From Odobenus rosmarus divergens (taxonomy: Eukaryota > Chordata > Mammalia > Carnivora > Odobenidae), in NCBI RefSeq assembly GCF_000321225.1, contig NW_004450483.1, positions 1,399,758 through 1,463,757 of the forward strand: 64,000 nt of DNA. The letters are read 5' to 3'. Of the stretch, positions 32,890 through 43,299 are shown in pieces. Each line of letters starts with the position of its first letter. Within the stretch, counting starts at the first letter, position 1. The notes under the pieces were generated by a model that did no database searches, was not told the origin of the DNA, and was given only the letters and a program-made list of their open reading frames with translations. A program made the translations under genes and the position numbers.

Positions 32890-34105
32890 GACGTGATAGG
32901 GTGTTCTCTGGCTCACACTGGCCCCTCGAGAAAGACCCACGCTCGTTTCAGCAATCAGTCACCCCTGGAGAGGGCCCAGGTTACTGAATCACTGCACGTA
33001 TGGCTGGAAAGGCGGGCACCGCGGGTGACGACTCACCTTATGAGCCACTGCCGTGTCCCCCACAGCTTTTCAGTCGCTGAGGATTTGAAAAGTCTCTCTG
33101 TTCACTCGATACACTCACACACTGTCCTCCTCACCGCACACTTTTTGTTCACTTCCTCTGCACAGAAGCCCCTGCCCACAGCCTGACACCTTCGTTTGTC
33201 CGCGACGCCCCTGGAGCTACAGCTTTACCCAAACCCACGGCGGCACACACCCGCCGTCACGTGCGTAGCTGGGCCCAGGGAGAGAGGCCTCTCGAGCACA
33301 CCCATGCATGTGCACCCATGAGCCCAGCAGGCACACCAGGTACACACTCAGCCTGTTGGAGCCCAGCTGGGGGGGGGGGACAGGATGGCCAGAGTCACGA
33401 CAGTGCCCTGCTCCCCGTTTTCCCCCAAACGTTGCAGCCAGCCTCCGCTCCCACCACGCACTCCGGGCCAGCCCAAAAGACTCCAACCCCTCCAGGCCTT
33501 TGCTCACGCTGTTCAGGGCCTGTCTTCTGAAGTCTTCATCATTGCCTCAGTGAAACAAGGGCCTCTGCAGAGCTCCCTCGGTAAGAAAAGCCTGGGTTAT
33601 GTTGCAGTCACAAATAGTCCCCGAATCCTGAGTGCTTTTGACAAGAGCTGGGACACAGGATTTCGTGGACACCCAGCATCGCCCTTGCCCGTCAGCGCTC
33701 CTCTCCTGTCTTGGCCTTGCTTACACAGCCCCTCTGGAGCCGCAGATGAGCTCTGAAAGGGCAGGAGGCAGCCGTGAGCCTCTCTGCCCAGCAGGTGCCT
33801 GGCGCATAGCAGAGGCCTGGGAAAGTCTGCAGGAAGGGAGAGAGAAAGGAAGATATGAATGAATTTGGCAAGAGCAGGAGATGTGTGAGAACAGAAAAAG
33901 CAAGAGAGAAAGTAGGCAGAGGCTAACGAATCGAGAGGCAGTCTCAGCAGGTGCAGTCAATTGGGAAGCGAATTGCCCAGCAATGGAGGGGTCAGGGGGA
34001 AGCCTGGGCACTTCACGCCCAGACTTGGAGGAATGGTGAGGAATGGTGAGTGGGAGTACCCCGTGGTTGCAAGCGTGGGAGGAGGCAGGAGAGAGAAGGC
34101 GCTAG
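32890..34105. other. Unique DNA, nothing recognised
   Basis: No exon or interspersed repeat is supported apart from an L2-like trace 'gtgcctggcgcatagcagag' at about 33790-33815. A (GA)-rich stretch lies at 33830-33925 and a G12 run at about 33370-33380. Confidence 0.4.
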
Positions 34106-34107
34106 TC

Positions 34108-34290
34108 TGAGCTGGGTACTGTGCTAGGTACCATCAGAGCAGGGGGTCCCCAACAACCTTGCAAGCAGCACCGCGGAGATGAGGAGATGGGGTCTGAGGA
34201 AGGACACATCCCTGATCCGAGCTCACACAGCTGGACAGTGGCTGGGCAGGAATTTACAGCCCTGTTTGGCTGGTTCTGAAACCAGCTGCC
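34108..34290 (-). repeat. MIR, antisense
   Basis: 'ggtactgtgctaggtaccat', 'gagatgaggagatggggtct', 'gagctcacacagctggacag' and 'tggctgggcaggaatttaca' occur in antisense MIR order. Confidence 0.85.
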
Positions 34291-34314
34291 ATCCCAGGAC
34301 ACCCAGCTCCATGC

Positions 34315-34435
34315 CAAGCTTTGTCACAATTGCAGTCAGCTCAGTGTCCCCACCTCTTAAGGTCTCAGGTCCTTTATCTGTAAAGCCAAGAGGTCCGTCT
34401 GGGTGACCTCCAACTCCCTTTCAGCTCCAGCCTCC
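34315..34435 (+). repeat. MIR 3' variant
   Basis: 'gtcctttatctgtaaagcca', 'agaggtccgtctgggtgacc' and 'tccaactccctttcagctcc' match the MIR subtype with the 'ctaaggtcccttccagctc' end. Confidence 0.65.
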
Positions 34436-34814
34436 TGGGGTCCTTGGGCAGATCTAGTTAATCAGGACCGGCTTCCTGGAGGGATGGGGGGTCTGAACTT
34501 CTTCCCACTGACAACAGACATACAGTTCCTTTTCTGTTGCCAAGAGACAATCCAGGGCAAGGAGGGAGAGGCCCATGGCAGAGATGACTCCATGCGCCAA
34601 AAATGAGAATCACAGCAGCCCACAAGATTGTGCAAGCTGCCCGCAAGGCTGCCAGTCGGCCTTGGCCCGGAGGAGGGCTGTTTACACTCCCCGAGTATGT
34701 GCTTGCAGTCAACTCTGTTGCTGAGTGCACAGCCCTTAGGGCTGCCAGGGGTGTCTATGTGGGGACAACAGGAATGGGCCTCACCAGGCCCTTTATCCCA
34801 GATACCAGACACCT

Positions 34815-35060
34815 GTTCGTTCGTTCATTCATTTGTTCATTCATTCATTCATTCATTCATGTACTTGATCATTCCCTGAGTGTTTGCCAGGCATTGTGCA
34901 AGCACCAGGGATATGGAGGTAAATAAGACAATGTCTTGATGAGTCTCTAGGAGCTGAGAACCTCGAAGAACAGTGAGGCACTAAATATAGATAATGACCC
35001 TCCCAGCAAGGTTGGTGCAACAATAAAGGTATGTGCCTGGAGGTCAGGGAACACAGGGCA
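34815..35060 (-). repeat. L2 antisense with (ATTC)n tetranucleotide run
   Basis: A (ATTC)n repeat, with gttc variants, fills 34815-34860, grown from the natural 'tcattcattcattcaac' antisense L2 end. 'gagtgtttgccaggcattgt', 'gcaagcaccagggatatgga' and 'aataagacaatgtcttgatg' follow L2 order. Confidence 0.85.
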
Positions 35061-35064
35061 GGGG

Positions 35065-35770
35065 ACTTTGGTATCTTCCTATGGAAAATATTTAACTAAT
35101 AGTTTAAAAAAATCAAAACAAGATAATAACTTTATACCCAAATACCTTTAAAAACATTTTTTTTTTCTCGTGAATGTAGATAGGTGAGAATGTCACATTC
35201 GGTTTTCTTTAAATTCCACTGGAGGCCTCAGTCGCTTTGAGAACTCCCTGTCTGCTAGGGCCATGCAAAGGTCCTGGGGTTTGTAGAAATACCGGTCCTC
35301 CCAGAGGGCACGCCCTTTGATATCCAATGGCTGCTGCCGTATGCCTGGTTGGAGGCTCAGGACACTGGGGTATGGCTGTGACTTCAGTTTTTCTGGACAG
35401 TGAGCTTCGGAAAATCACAGCGATGTCCTAAGGTGTGGCTATATAGGGGGCCAAGTTCCCACCTCTGGGACTTGGGGCCCCTTTGCAGGTGCTAGGAATT
35501 CCCCCCCTTCCTTCTTACAATTCCTCCCACTGTTTTACTGTGACTGCCTGCATGTTTTCTCTCTTGAGCTTTCTTTTTTACAAAAACAACAACAAAAAAC
35601 AAAACAAAACAAGAACAGGAAAAAATGTTGCCTTCATGCAGCTTCCGGTTGTGGCCTACAAATGCGCCCTGGGATTTGGGAGTAGGGAGGGGGTCTGACT
35701 ACACACCTGCAGACACTGAGAGGGGAAAATACAAGGCAGAAAACCCAAAATCCTATTTCAAAAAATTATG
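35065..35770. other. Mixed AT-rich and unique DNA, nothing recognised
   Basis: A/T runs occur at 35155-35168, with an (aac/aaaac)n stretch at 35580-35620. No gene or clear repeat family is supported. Confidence 0.4.
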
Positions 35771-35774
35771 TCTT

Positions 35775-36250
35775 GTGCCGTTATCTGTCTACTTTCGTCG
35801 TTTCTTTAGCATATATTTCTAGAAATCAAGCCAAAAGATCAACACGTTTTAAAGAATATTTTTCAAGTTGCTTTTCTAAAGGTTTACACCAATTCACCCT
35901 CCCCTAACTGTGTGCCTGCATTACCTCTTTTTTCTTTTTAAGATTTTATTTATTTAACAGAGAGAGAGACAGTGACCACAAGCAGGGGAACCGCCAGGCA
36001 GAGGGAGAAGCAGGCTCTCCGCTGAGCGGGGCGCCTGACGCGGGACTCGATCCCGGGATCCTGGGATCATGACCTGAGCCAATGCTTAACGGACTGAGCC
36101 ACCCAGGCGCCCCTAGCATTTCCTTTTTCATTGCCCCATCACCAGCATCAAGTCTAAGGGCTGGTTTGTTTTTTCTTTTAATCTTTGACAATTTTCTAAA
36201 TTAAAGGATTTTATTTTCAATATTATTGCATTTCTTTGACTACTCATGCC
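35775..36250 (-). mobile_element. L1M/L1ME-type 3' UTR, antisense, split by a SINE
   Basis: 'tagcatatatttctagaaat', 'tcaacacgttttaaagaata', 'ggtttacaccaattcaccct' and, after the SINE, 'ttattgcatttctttgactactcatg' (read in pieces) match the antisense old-L1 series 'ataggtacaccaatttacactcccaccag...tttgcatttctttgattact'. Confidence 0.75.
35934..36113 (-). mobile_element. CAN-SINE, antisense, inside L1M
   Basis: The tail is seen as 'ctttttaagattttatttat' and the head as 'gactgagccacccaggcgcc' at the right end. gcattacctctttttt (35918-35933) and gcatttcctttttc (36116-36129) are probable, diverged target duplications. Confidence 0.96.
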
Positions 36251-36519
36251 ACTCGTTGATTTTAAAAGTATAATTTTATTTTCTACGCTCCTTTTAAAGA
36301 AACAAGTTTCTGGGAAAGCGTGGGGGACAGCCCCTGTGGGGCCTCAGATTTTGCTGAGGTCGCTTCTAATGCATCCTTGCGGACGTCCTACCTCACCTGG
36401 GGCAACTTCCCCACCTTGTCTGACTGCGGAATTCCAACTGGCGCTTCCAGACCCTAGACGCATCGCCCCACCTCCAGAAACTTAACCGGGTCTCCCTCCT
36501 CCCGTGGGTTGCCCGAGAG

Positions 36520-36765
36520 CCTGGTTCATACCTGGGCTCTTCCATCCACCACCTTGTGTGCCGTGGAGGGAAGGCTGGCCTGTTGTGGGCCTCGCTGAGC
36601 CTCAGGTTCCTGCACGGCAGGTAGGATCATGCCTGTTGCTTGAGGTTGGAATGAGCAAGAAACAAGATAAAGTCTAGAAAGTGCCCAGCAAGCACTTGGC
36701 ACTTGGTACATGGTCAGTGAATTTTAGTTATTATATTGTTACTATTGCTATTATTATTCTCCTTC
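36520..36765 (+). repeat. MIR, near full length
   Basis: 'gagcctcaggttcctgcacg', 'gcaggtaggatcatgcctgt', 'gtgcccagcaagcacttggc' and 'ttttagttattatattgtta' follow MIR order through its 'gttattattatt' end. Confidence 0.75.
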
Positions 36766-36889
36766 TGTCTCTGAAAGGCAAGGGAGCGGCTTTTATCTCT
36801 GCATCTTTGGTTGCTGGCCCAGAATGTCAAAGTAAATCAATCAAAGCGCTTATTGAGTAAAGCATTTCTCTGCCCTTGGCACCGGCTTG

Positions 36890-37345
36890 CCGTCTGTAAG
36901 ACCGGGATGTGAGGAGCACTATCTCCTCTGGCAAGCAACTGATCGCATGGTTGGACACCCGTCCCCTCGCCCCACACCGCACCCTGACCCGGTTGGCGGC
37001 GAGGCAAGTACACTCAGGATTTTGCATTCCCAGCATCCCTTGCTTCCAGGAGTGGCCACGTGACCCGCTTCTGGCCAATGAGACGCCAGCAGAGCGCTCC
37101 CGGGAGACCCTCTACTTTCCCGATGGAGCTGAGGCAGCCGTCTTGCCACCTTGAGGTGATCAGTAGGATTTTATGTGCTGAGGATGTGTGGAAAGCGGGA
37201 AAGAGCCCAGTCCTTGTTGGCATCACCAGCAGCTGACCAAGACCAGAAACGACCCATGTCCAGAATTCTTAAGTTGTTAGAAAAATAAAATTCCGTTTGT
37301 TTAAGCTACAGTCAGTTGAGTTTGCTGTTCAGTGAAGCCAAAGGC
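36890..37345 (+). mobile_element. Unclassified LTR-like repeat
   Basis: 'gagtggccacgtgacccgct', 'tctggccaatgagacgccag', 'gaggcagccgtcttgccacc', 'gttagaaaaataaaattccg' and 'tttaagctacagtcagttga' resemble mammalian retroviral LTR-type repeats that end in AATAAA followed by 'tttaagcc'. I cannot name the family. No coding part is seen. Confidence 0.45.
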
Positions 37346-37744
37346 ATTTCTGAGACCTACAAGCTTGCTTTAAGACGTTCATCAAATGTTACAACCCTTC
37401 CCTGTCTGTCCTTTTTGTTCCTTGCTTCCCTTTAAGAAGGAAAGCTGAGGAGTCCCGGAACACACTGCTTCAGGTAGGCACCTGCCACCTTCTCTACCCC
37501 AAAGAGGGGCTGGGAGTCACGGAAGCCCTGAATGCCGAGATGAGACACACACTGCCCGGCAGTGCGGCCAAGGAAAGGGTGGGTGCGAAGGCACCCGCTG
37601 GGCACCCGGGGCTCACCCTGTGAAGGCGCACCCAGCTCCCCACTGCCCAAGGAAAAGGGCTGCCTCTGGCAGCATCCCAAGAAGGTGAGACCGGGCTCCC
37701 ACGTCTTTGACTCTTCCAGATCCCACCAGCTCCTTGTAGGGAAT

Positions 37745-37945
37745 GAAGAACCTGCCCTTAATAAGGCCTGGGAACTAATGTTTACTGAGTATCTACTATG
37801 TACTGGGTCCTTTTCATTTCGGGAGGGCCTTTGATATAGGACTTTTCCCCATTTATAAAGGAGGAAGCCGAAGGACAGGGGGCCAAATAGCTCTCCCAAG
37901 GTCACACCCCCCAGGAAGTGGGAGAATTTGGGTCCCCTCCCAGAG
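37745..37945 (-). repeat. MIR, antisense
   Basis: 'atgtttactgagtatctact', 'atgtactgggtccttttcat', 'ttccccatttataaaggagg' and 'ctctcccaaggtcacacccc' occur in antisense MIR order. Confidence 0.9.
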
Positions 37946-38129
37946 ATAACCCCACAATGTGATATGTTATTTCAGAGGCTATTTTATTTGCTGTCTCGCA
38001 TACAAGCGCTATTCATTCCCAACTGAGTGCCTTTGTCCTGGCTCTGCCTGCCCCCTCCCCGAATACCTTCCCCACTCTGTTGGCATCTGGTTCCAGCTTC
38101 CAGACTGGCCTCCTTCCCCTCTAATCATA

Positions 38130-38268
38130 AGTCACTACCACTTCTTGAGAGCACACAGCAGTATTTTGCAACAGGCCTAAGAGATGGGTGTCTTCATCCC
38201 TGCTTTCCAGATGGGGAAACTGAGCCTCAGAGAAGCGCAGCTGCCACCCGCCCCCCGGCCCCGAGACA

Positions 38269-38309
<41 letters not shown>

Positions 38310-38335
38310 CCAGGACACAGAGCCAGCTCTGCCAG
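38130..38335 (-). repeat. MIR antisense carrying a (CA)19 run
   Basis: 'ccagatggggaaactgagcc' and 'tcagagaagcgcagctgcca' are antisense MIR; 'ccaggacacagagccagctc' resumes after the run. (CA)19 occupies 38271-38308, where MIR has 'cacacagc', so the microsatellite probably grew from that seed. Confidence 0.85.
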
Positions 38336-38639
38336 GGGCAGTGTCCACAGAAGAGCCGGGGACAGGCCACAGGGGTTGTATCCAGGTGAAGGTCAGGCCT
38401 CCCGAAACGCCTGGTCTGGCCCTTTCTCTCCTCCAGCCCACGCTTGGCCCTGCAAATTGGCTTTGACCTTTCTTGCCCCTGCCTCTGAGCTTCTCCCCAT
38501 TCACTGCGAAACCACAAAGGGAGAAAGAGGGCTGGCTCGAGCGAAGGGCCCCTCCCGCCCGGGCCCCGGGGCCACGCCCCCTCGGGCGCAGGAGGCCTCC
38601 AGTATCTGTTTGCACAGTTGGGGCGCTTGCTCTGCACCC

Positions 38640-38860
38640 CACCTCCGGAAGAAAAGCACCACGAGGTCATCTGTTTACTCTGGGATTAGCGGCTCCCAGC
38701 GGGAGCTCTTTTCCTCGGAGATGAAAAGAAAGCGGACAATCTGTCAGGTAAACAGGCGACATTGTTCCCCACGATGTCAGGGCCCCTTTGTGGGCCGGCC
38801 TTTGAGGTCCGTGGCTCTCTCTCGCAGGGAGAGCGCTTACTCAAAGGAAATGAGAGGCCC
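38640..38860. promoter_or_regulatory. Candidate regulatory block: FOX, OTX-like and SOX motifs
   Basis: It contains TGTTTAC (38672-38678), GGATTA (38683-38688), acaat (38736-38740), CTGTCA (38741-38746), GTAAACA (38748-38754) and ATTGTT (38761-38766). These are two forkhead cores in opposite orientation, plus paired SOX-type and MEIS-type cores, within 95 bases. The segment just upstream (38540-38600) is CpG-rich. Function is inferred. Confidence 0.4.
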
Positions 38861-38984
38861 TGGCTGGCGTGCAGGTCGCCTGCTGCAGTTTAAGCGAGGA
38901 CAAAGGGCTCGGACAGTTGCTGATGCGCCTCCACAGCCCTCTCTGCACTTGCCTCTCCATGTGGGTCCCTTGATGAGTCCAGCC

Positions 38985-39035
38985 AGCTGGGCATGCAGCC
39001 ACTGTCACAGATGGGGAAACTGAGGCTGGCGGCAG
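38985..39035 (-). repeat. MIR trace, antisense
   Basis: 'cactgtcacagatggggaaa' and 'ctgaggctggcgg' match the antisense MIR centre only. Confidence 0.5.
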
Positions 39036-39369
39036 CCTCCCCCCCAAACAGAAGAGTGCTCCTGGCATTCCAGGAGGTGTCCGCTGGAAGGAAAGTAGGG
39101 CCGCTAGTCTAAAAGCCTCACCCTTCAGATGGGGGGTAGCAGGAGGCAAGAGAATTAGTGGAGCGTGATTTCTAGACTCGGTATCTCTGGTGGATGGGGG
39201 GGGCACTTGGGAGCCATATAACCACCTTCATCAATAAACTGTTCAGTTTTACAGATGCTTGGAATATTTAAACAGCTGGACAGGGCTGGTCATGGTTGTG
39301 CCTGCTCCGTCTGACACTTAGGTGACAAGGTATCATCTTTGGAAGGGAAGTGTGGAGGCCCGGCTCCCA

Positions 39370-39510
39370 GGTGTGTGCCTGGGAGTCAGGATGCCCAAGT
39401 TCCAGACAGGCTCTGCCCCCAGTTTCCTCTGTGGTCCCAAGGCAAACCACTTGCCCTCTCTGGGCTGCAGCTTCTTTGGTTCATCAAACAAGACATAAGG
39501 TCCTCTCCAT
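39370..39510 (+). repeat. MIR
   Basis: 'ctgggagtcaggatgcccaa', 'gttccagacaggctctgccc' and 'aaaccacttgccctctctgg' occur in order. Confidence 0.8.
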
Positions 39511-39744
39511 GGGCCCTTCCCCTGTGACAGCAGGGATGTCTGGGGAGGGCACAGGCCTCCATTTAGGAGGAGCAGATGGAGGAGGGTGAACAGCCCTTCT
39601 GGGAAGGAGGGGCCCGCTTGAACCCCATGCCCACCTCTGACACTCAGGGGGCCGGTGAGGCAGAGCGAGCGGGCACCCTGGGCCCAGTGGCAAAGCTCCA
39701 GGCAGTGTCCTGCTATGGGAAGAGAGCACTGTCGTGAGGCCATA

Positions 39745-39860
39745 AGACCACAGGCCTCGGAGCATTGTGACCGGGTCCGGTTCCCAGCCTGTCACTCACC
39801 AGAAGCCCAACCTCAGGCAAGTGACGCAGCCTCGTGGCCTATGAAATGACACCCATGGGG
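39745..39860 (+). repeat. MIR
   Basis: 'cctcggagcattgtgaccgg', 'gttcccagcctgtcactcac' and 'caggcaagtgacgcagcctc' follow MIR order. Confidence 0.7.
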
Positions 39861-40499
39861 CCTCAACCCCGCCCTGCCTGAGTCTCCTGGATGGAGGGGT
39901 CCCGAGTGAACAGGAGCTGGGCCGTACTTGCCGCTGCCACCACCATTCGATCCTGTCCCCCTTCCGGCCTCCCTCTCCCGGGCCACCCTGCCATTGGCCT
40001 GTCCCAGGAGAAGACTCATCCTCCCCGCCATCCAGATGCCAGGTCAGTCTTCAGCCTGCAGGGGACAGAGCCACGCACGGCATAGAATAATCTGATTACT
40101 CTCCGAAAGTACAGGAAGAGCTGAAAGAAGGCTGGGTGGAAAAAGGCCCAGAGCCCTGGCCTGACAGAGAGGCATCTACCAACCACAGAACTGCCTCCAA
40201 GATGAGACCCGGCGCCGCCTGGACCTCGGCTTGGTCTCTCAAGGGTGGCAGTGGACCAGACACGTGCCCAACCCCCCACTCCCACCCAGGCACTGGCTTT
40301 CAACCGGCCCTGAGCCTAATATGCACCAGCAGGAAAGAAACTGGAGGCCAACATGTTCTCACCACACGATTCCAGGGTCCAGAGCCAGTCCCTGGTGACC
40401 CGGAGGGAGAGGGGATACCACTACTGAGCTCAGCCCCTCCTCTGAGGTTTCCCAGGCCTGAATGAGGGCAAGCTCCCCGCCCCCTCCAACCACGGAGCT

Positions 40500-40600
40500 G
40501 TCCCTCCCAGGTCCCCCAGCTGAGCTGCGTATCAGCTGTGCGGCCCTGGGCAAGTGACTGGCTTTCTCTGAGGCTCATCTTACCATATAGATGGGCATTT
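40500..40600 (+). repeat. MIR fragment
   Basis: 'tatcagctgtgcggccctgg', 'gcaagtgactggctttctct' and 'gaggctcatcttaccatata' match MIR core. Confidence 0.8.
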
Positions 40601-41040
40601 GAGGGAATGGGTCTTTTGCTTGAGGAAACCCAGGCCTTCCATCAACCCTTCTCCCCTTTTTAAGACCAGCCCCCAAGGACCCCGGTTTTTCAGGAGTTCT
40701 AGTATTTGGGGAGATACTCAGATGCAGATGTCAGAGAAGAAGTTTCTAGCTTCAGAGATATACTGCAAACACCACTGCTTCCTCATTTTCCCTTTTTTTT
40801 TTCTTTTAAAGGCTGTCCTAGCAATCTGTTTTTATTTGATTCAACTGGATAAACGTGGTCCAAGGACTTTTTTCATGATGTGGATCCTCCTGGACCATTC
40901 CGCCACCTTGGTGCCCACCACCTTACGAGGCAGCTAATTCCATCGGTCCAACGTTTCTGACTTCTGGAAAGTGCTTCAGTGACCCAGACACTTGCCTGTC
41001 TTCCAGCAGCTTCTACCTGTCAGCCAGATCGCATGCCTGG
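40601..41040. other. Unique DNA, nothing recognised
   Basis: A 112-codon open frame (40599-40937) spans a T-run and has no recognisable domain. Confidence 0.4.
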
Positions 41041-41041
41041 C

Positions 41042-41061
41042 GGGGGGGGTGGGAGGGCGGG
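41042..41061 (+). other. G-quadruplex candidate with single-base loops
   Basis: The plus strand reads G8-T-G3-A-G3-C-G3. Four G-tracts with one-base loops is a very stable quadruplex pattern. Confidence 0.8.
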
Positions 41062-41064
41062 CTC

Positions 41065-41275
41065 AGATCAGACCCACCGGGGTTTGCATACCAGCTGCTC
41101 CCCTTACCACCTGAGATACACGGCCCACATGATTTACCCTTCCTGTGCCTCAGTTCCCTTATCTGTAAAGCAGGGATAATAAGAGTCAGTGCAGAAGATT
41201 GTTATGGGGTCCAAGTGAGATGACGCAAGGAGAGCTTTTCGCTCAGTGCCCAGCACCATGGGAATTATTTGCTGC
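41065..41275 (+). repeat. MIR, near full length
   Basis: 'ggggtttgcataccagctgc', 'tgtgcctcagttcccttatc', 'tgtaaagcagggataataag' and 'cgctcagtgcccagcacc' occur in order. Confidence 0.85.
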
Positions 41276-41659
41276 TCTGGCTATTTCTTCTTTTGTATCT
41301 GCAGTGCCTTGAAAAGAACTGAGGCCTCCCCTCACCTCGCTACCAACTTCTCTTCCCCAGACTGAGCAGATGCAACGCTTCCTTTGGTTATCCCCCTGCG
41401 GCTGGGTCTTAGACCCCGACACCCAGGCCAGCCTCCCCCAAATCCCCAAATGAGAAAACTTGGAGAAGGAGCAGACCTCTTCTGATTTATAGCTGTCCAA
41501 AGGTGGAGAAGAGCTGTCCCTGGAGGGAGTGAACTCCCCATCCCTGGGGGTATTCAAGGTGGATGACCATGCATCAGGAAGGTTACAGAGGGGGTTCCTG
41601 CACTGAGTGGGAAATTGAAGTAAATGGCATCAAAGATAGAAGCTCCTCACGATGACGAA

Positions 41660-41765
41660 ACGAGAAATTCCTCCTTCATTCATTCAACCAGTATTGGTGT
41701 TGAGTACTTAGCTATGATTAGCTCTGTGCTGGCTACTCTCCTGGGTACAGTTCACACTAAGAGAA
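41660..41765 (-). repeat. L2 3' end, antisense
   Basis: 'tcattcattcaaccagtatt', 'ggtgttgagtacttagctat' and 'gctctgtgctggctactctc' match antisense L2. Confidence 0.75.
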
Positions 41766-42519
41766 GGACCTAAGTTTTCGGGAAGTACTTCACAAAAACA
41801 GGGGCGCTCTGAAGTATCTCTTTGCCTCTCCTTTTGCCCTCTGTAAAATGGGCGCTTACCTCCCAGACCCAGCCTGCTGACAGCCAAGTGGCTTGGGACG
41901 GGGTAGGCCATAGTGAAAGTGGGCTGAAGCTACCACCATCCTTGTTGCTAGTAGTTCTAGGATGATGACTGTTCCTGAAATCCAGGGAATGTTTTTATTT
42001 TATCGCAGAAGACCCACACAGCTCGGTATGTATTAAATCAGGTCCCAAGAATCCGGCCCAGCTGAAAGCCTCACCCAGGGCAGCCAGGACTGGCTGGGGC
42101 TGGGACCGGAGACCAACAGCACACCAGTTCCTGGGCCACATCCAAAGCCAGCCAGGCAGCAGAGACAGGAGGTTTGCTGAATGGACGTCATCTGCTACCA
42201 TCATTTCTCAGCAATGGTATCCAAGGGCCAGACGAAGCCGTTTTTCTCTGCTTTGTAGAAGAAAGGGTGGTTCTAACTCTGAACCCAACTGGGCATTTCA
42301 AACTCGTTAGCGCCCCAGAAAATCTGATGTCAGCTGCCTTCTTGCTCTTCTTCCTGGTATTTCAAGTCACATGGTACCTACCTGTTGCCTGAACTGGGCA
42401 CCACGGCGGTTATAGCCAAGAGGACTTCGGTCAGGTCTGGCTCTGTGCATGGTCCTTGGGGGCAGATAACGGTCTGACACTCAGACTCTTGGTGAGGTTT
42501 TGGGTCCCTAAGATGAGGC

Positions 42520-42670
42520 CAGAAGTGCTTGGGCTCCAAAGTCAGGCTACCTGACTCCTGGTCCTGGTCCTGGCCCTGCCACTCACGAGCTATGTGACCT
42601 TAGGCAGATTACTTAATTTCCCTGAGCTTCCATTCCTCCTCTGTGAATTGGCACCAATCAGTTCTATCTT
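42520..42670 (+). repeat. MIR
   Basis: 'ggctccaaagtcaggctacc', 'cactcacgagctatgtgacc', 'ttaggcagattacttaattt' and 'ttcctcctctgtgaattgg' follow MIR order. A small 'tcctgg' triplication lies at 42557-42574. Confidence 0.9.
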
Positions 42671-43295
42671 TGAAAAACTGGGAGGACTCGAAGGAACCAC
42701 TCACTGCCGGCCTGGAACACAGAAGACCCACTTCCCTCCCCAGAGCTTCCTCAAGGACTGAACCTGGAGCCGTGTTGTGCTTTCCACCTGCTAGAAGCAT
42801 CACGTGTCTATCAGATGTGGGAGTGTGAACAGGCCCCAAGAGGACCCAGAAGAAAGGAGCAAGACTGAACTGAATCAGGCTAGGGCCTGGGGAGGCTGGC
42901 TTTTTGTGAAGGAGGGAAAAGGGGCATCACTGCTGTGCACTTGACCTTTCAGGAACTTTCAAGAACCTTCCAGAGGCTTCAGGGGAGAGTCTGAGCTCTT
43001 GCTTGAGGAAAACAAAAGAAAGCTCAGAGAATGAATGGCCAAAGGAGTGGGCCAGTGAATCATTGAAGACATGCGTCACTGAGGATGGGCAGGGTCTGTG
43101 TGGAAGACCCAACAAGGTTTGGGGCCTTACGTGAGGACTGATCAGGATCAGTGGTGCTCAGCTCGGAGGTTCACCATAAACAAGGAAGACCCAGTCCTTG
43201 CCCTTGGGAACTTGGGACGCAGGTACCAATTCAGTAGTCTGTTCTTGGCGAGTGTCAGCATTACCTGGGGATCTAACACAAATACAGCAGACCAA
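42671..43295. other. Unique DNA, nothing recognised
   Basis: No exon or repeat family is supported; translations of open frames lack domains. Confidence 0.4.
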
Positions 43296-43299
43296 GACT

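Noticed and set aside
34815..34860. Short regular repeats as a possible CRISPR-like array
   Set aside because: It is a simple (ATTC)n microsatellite in a mammalian L2, with no spacers.
38184..39023. Longest open frame (279 codons, +)
   Set aside because: It runs through a MIR and a (CA)19 microsatellite (His-Thr repeats) and the rest is Pro/Ser/Arg-rich noise of GC-rich DNA. No domain or splice context is seen.
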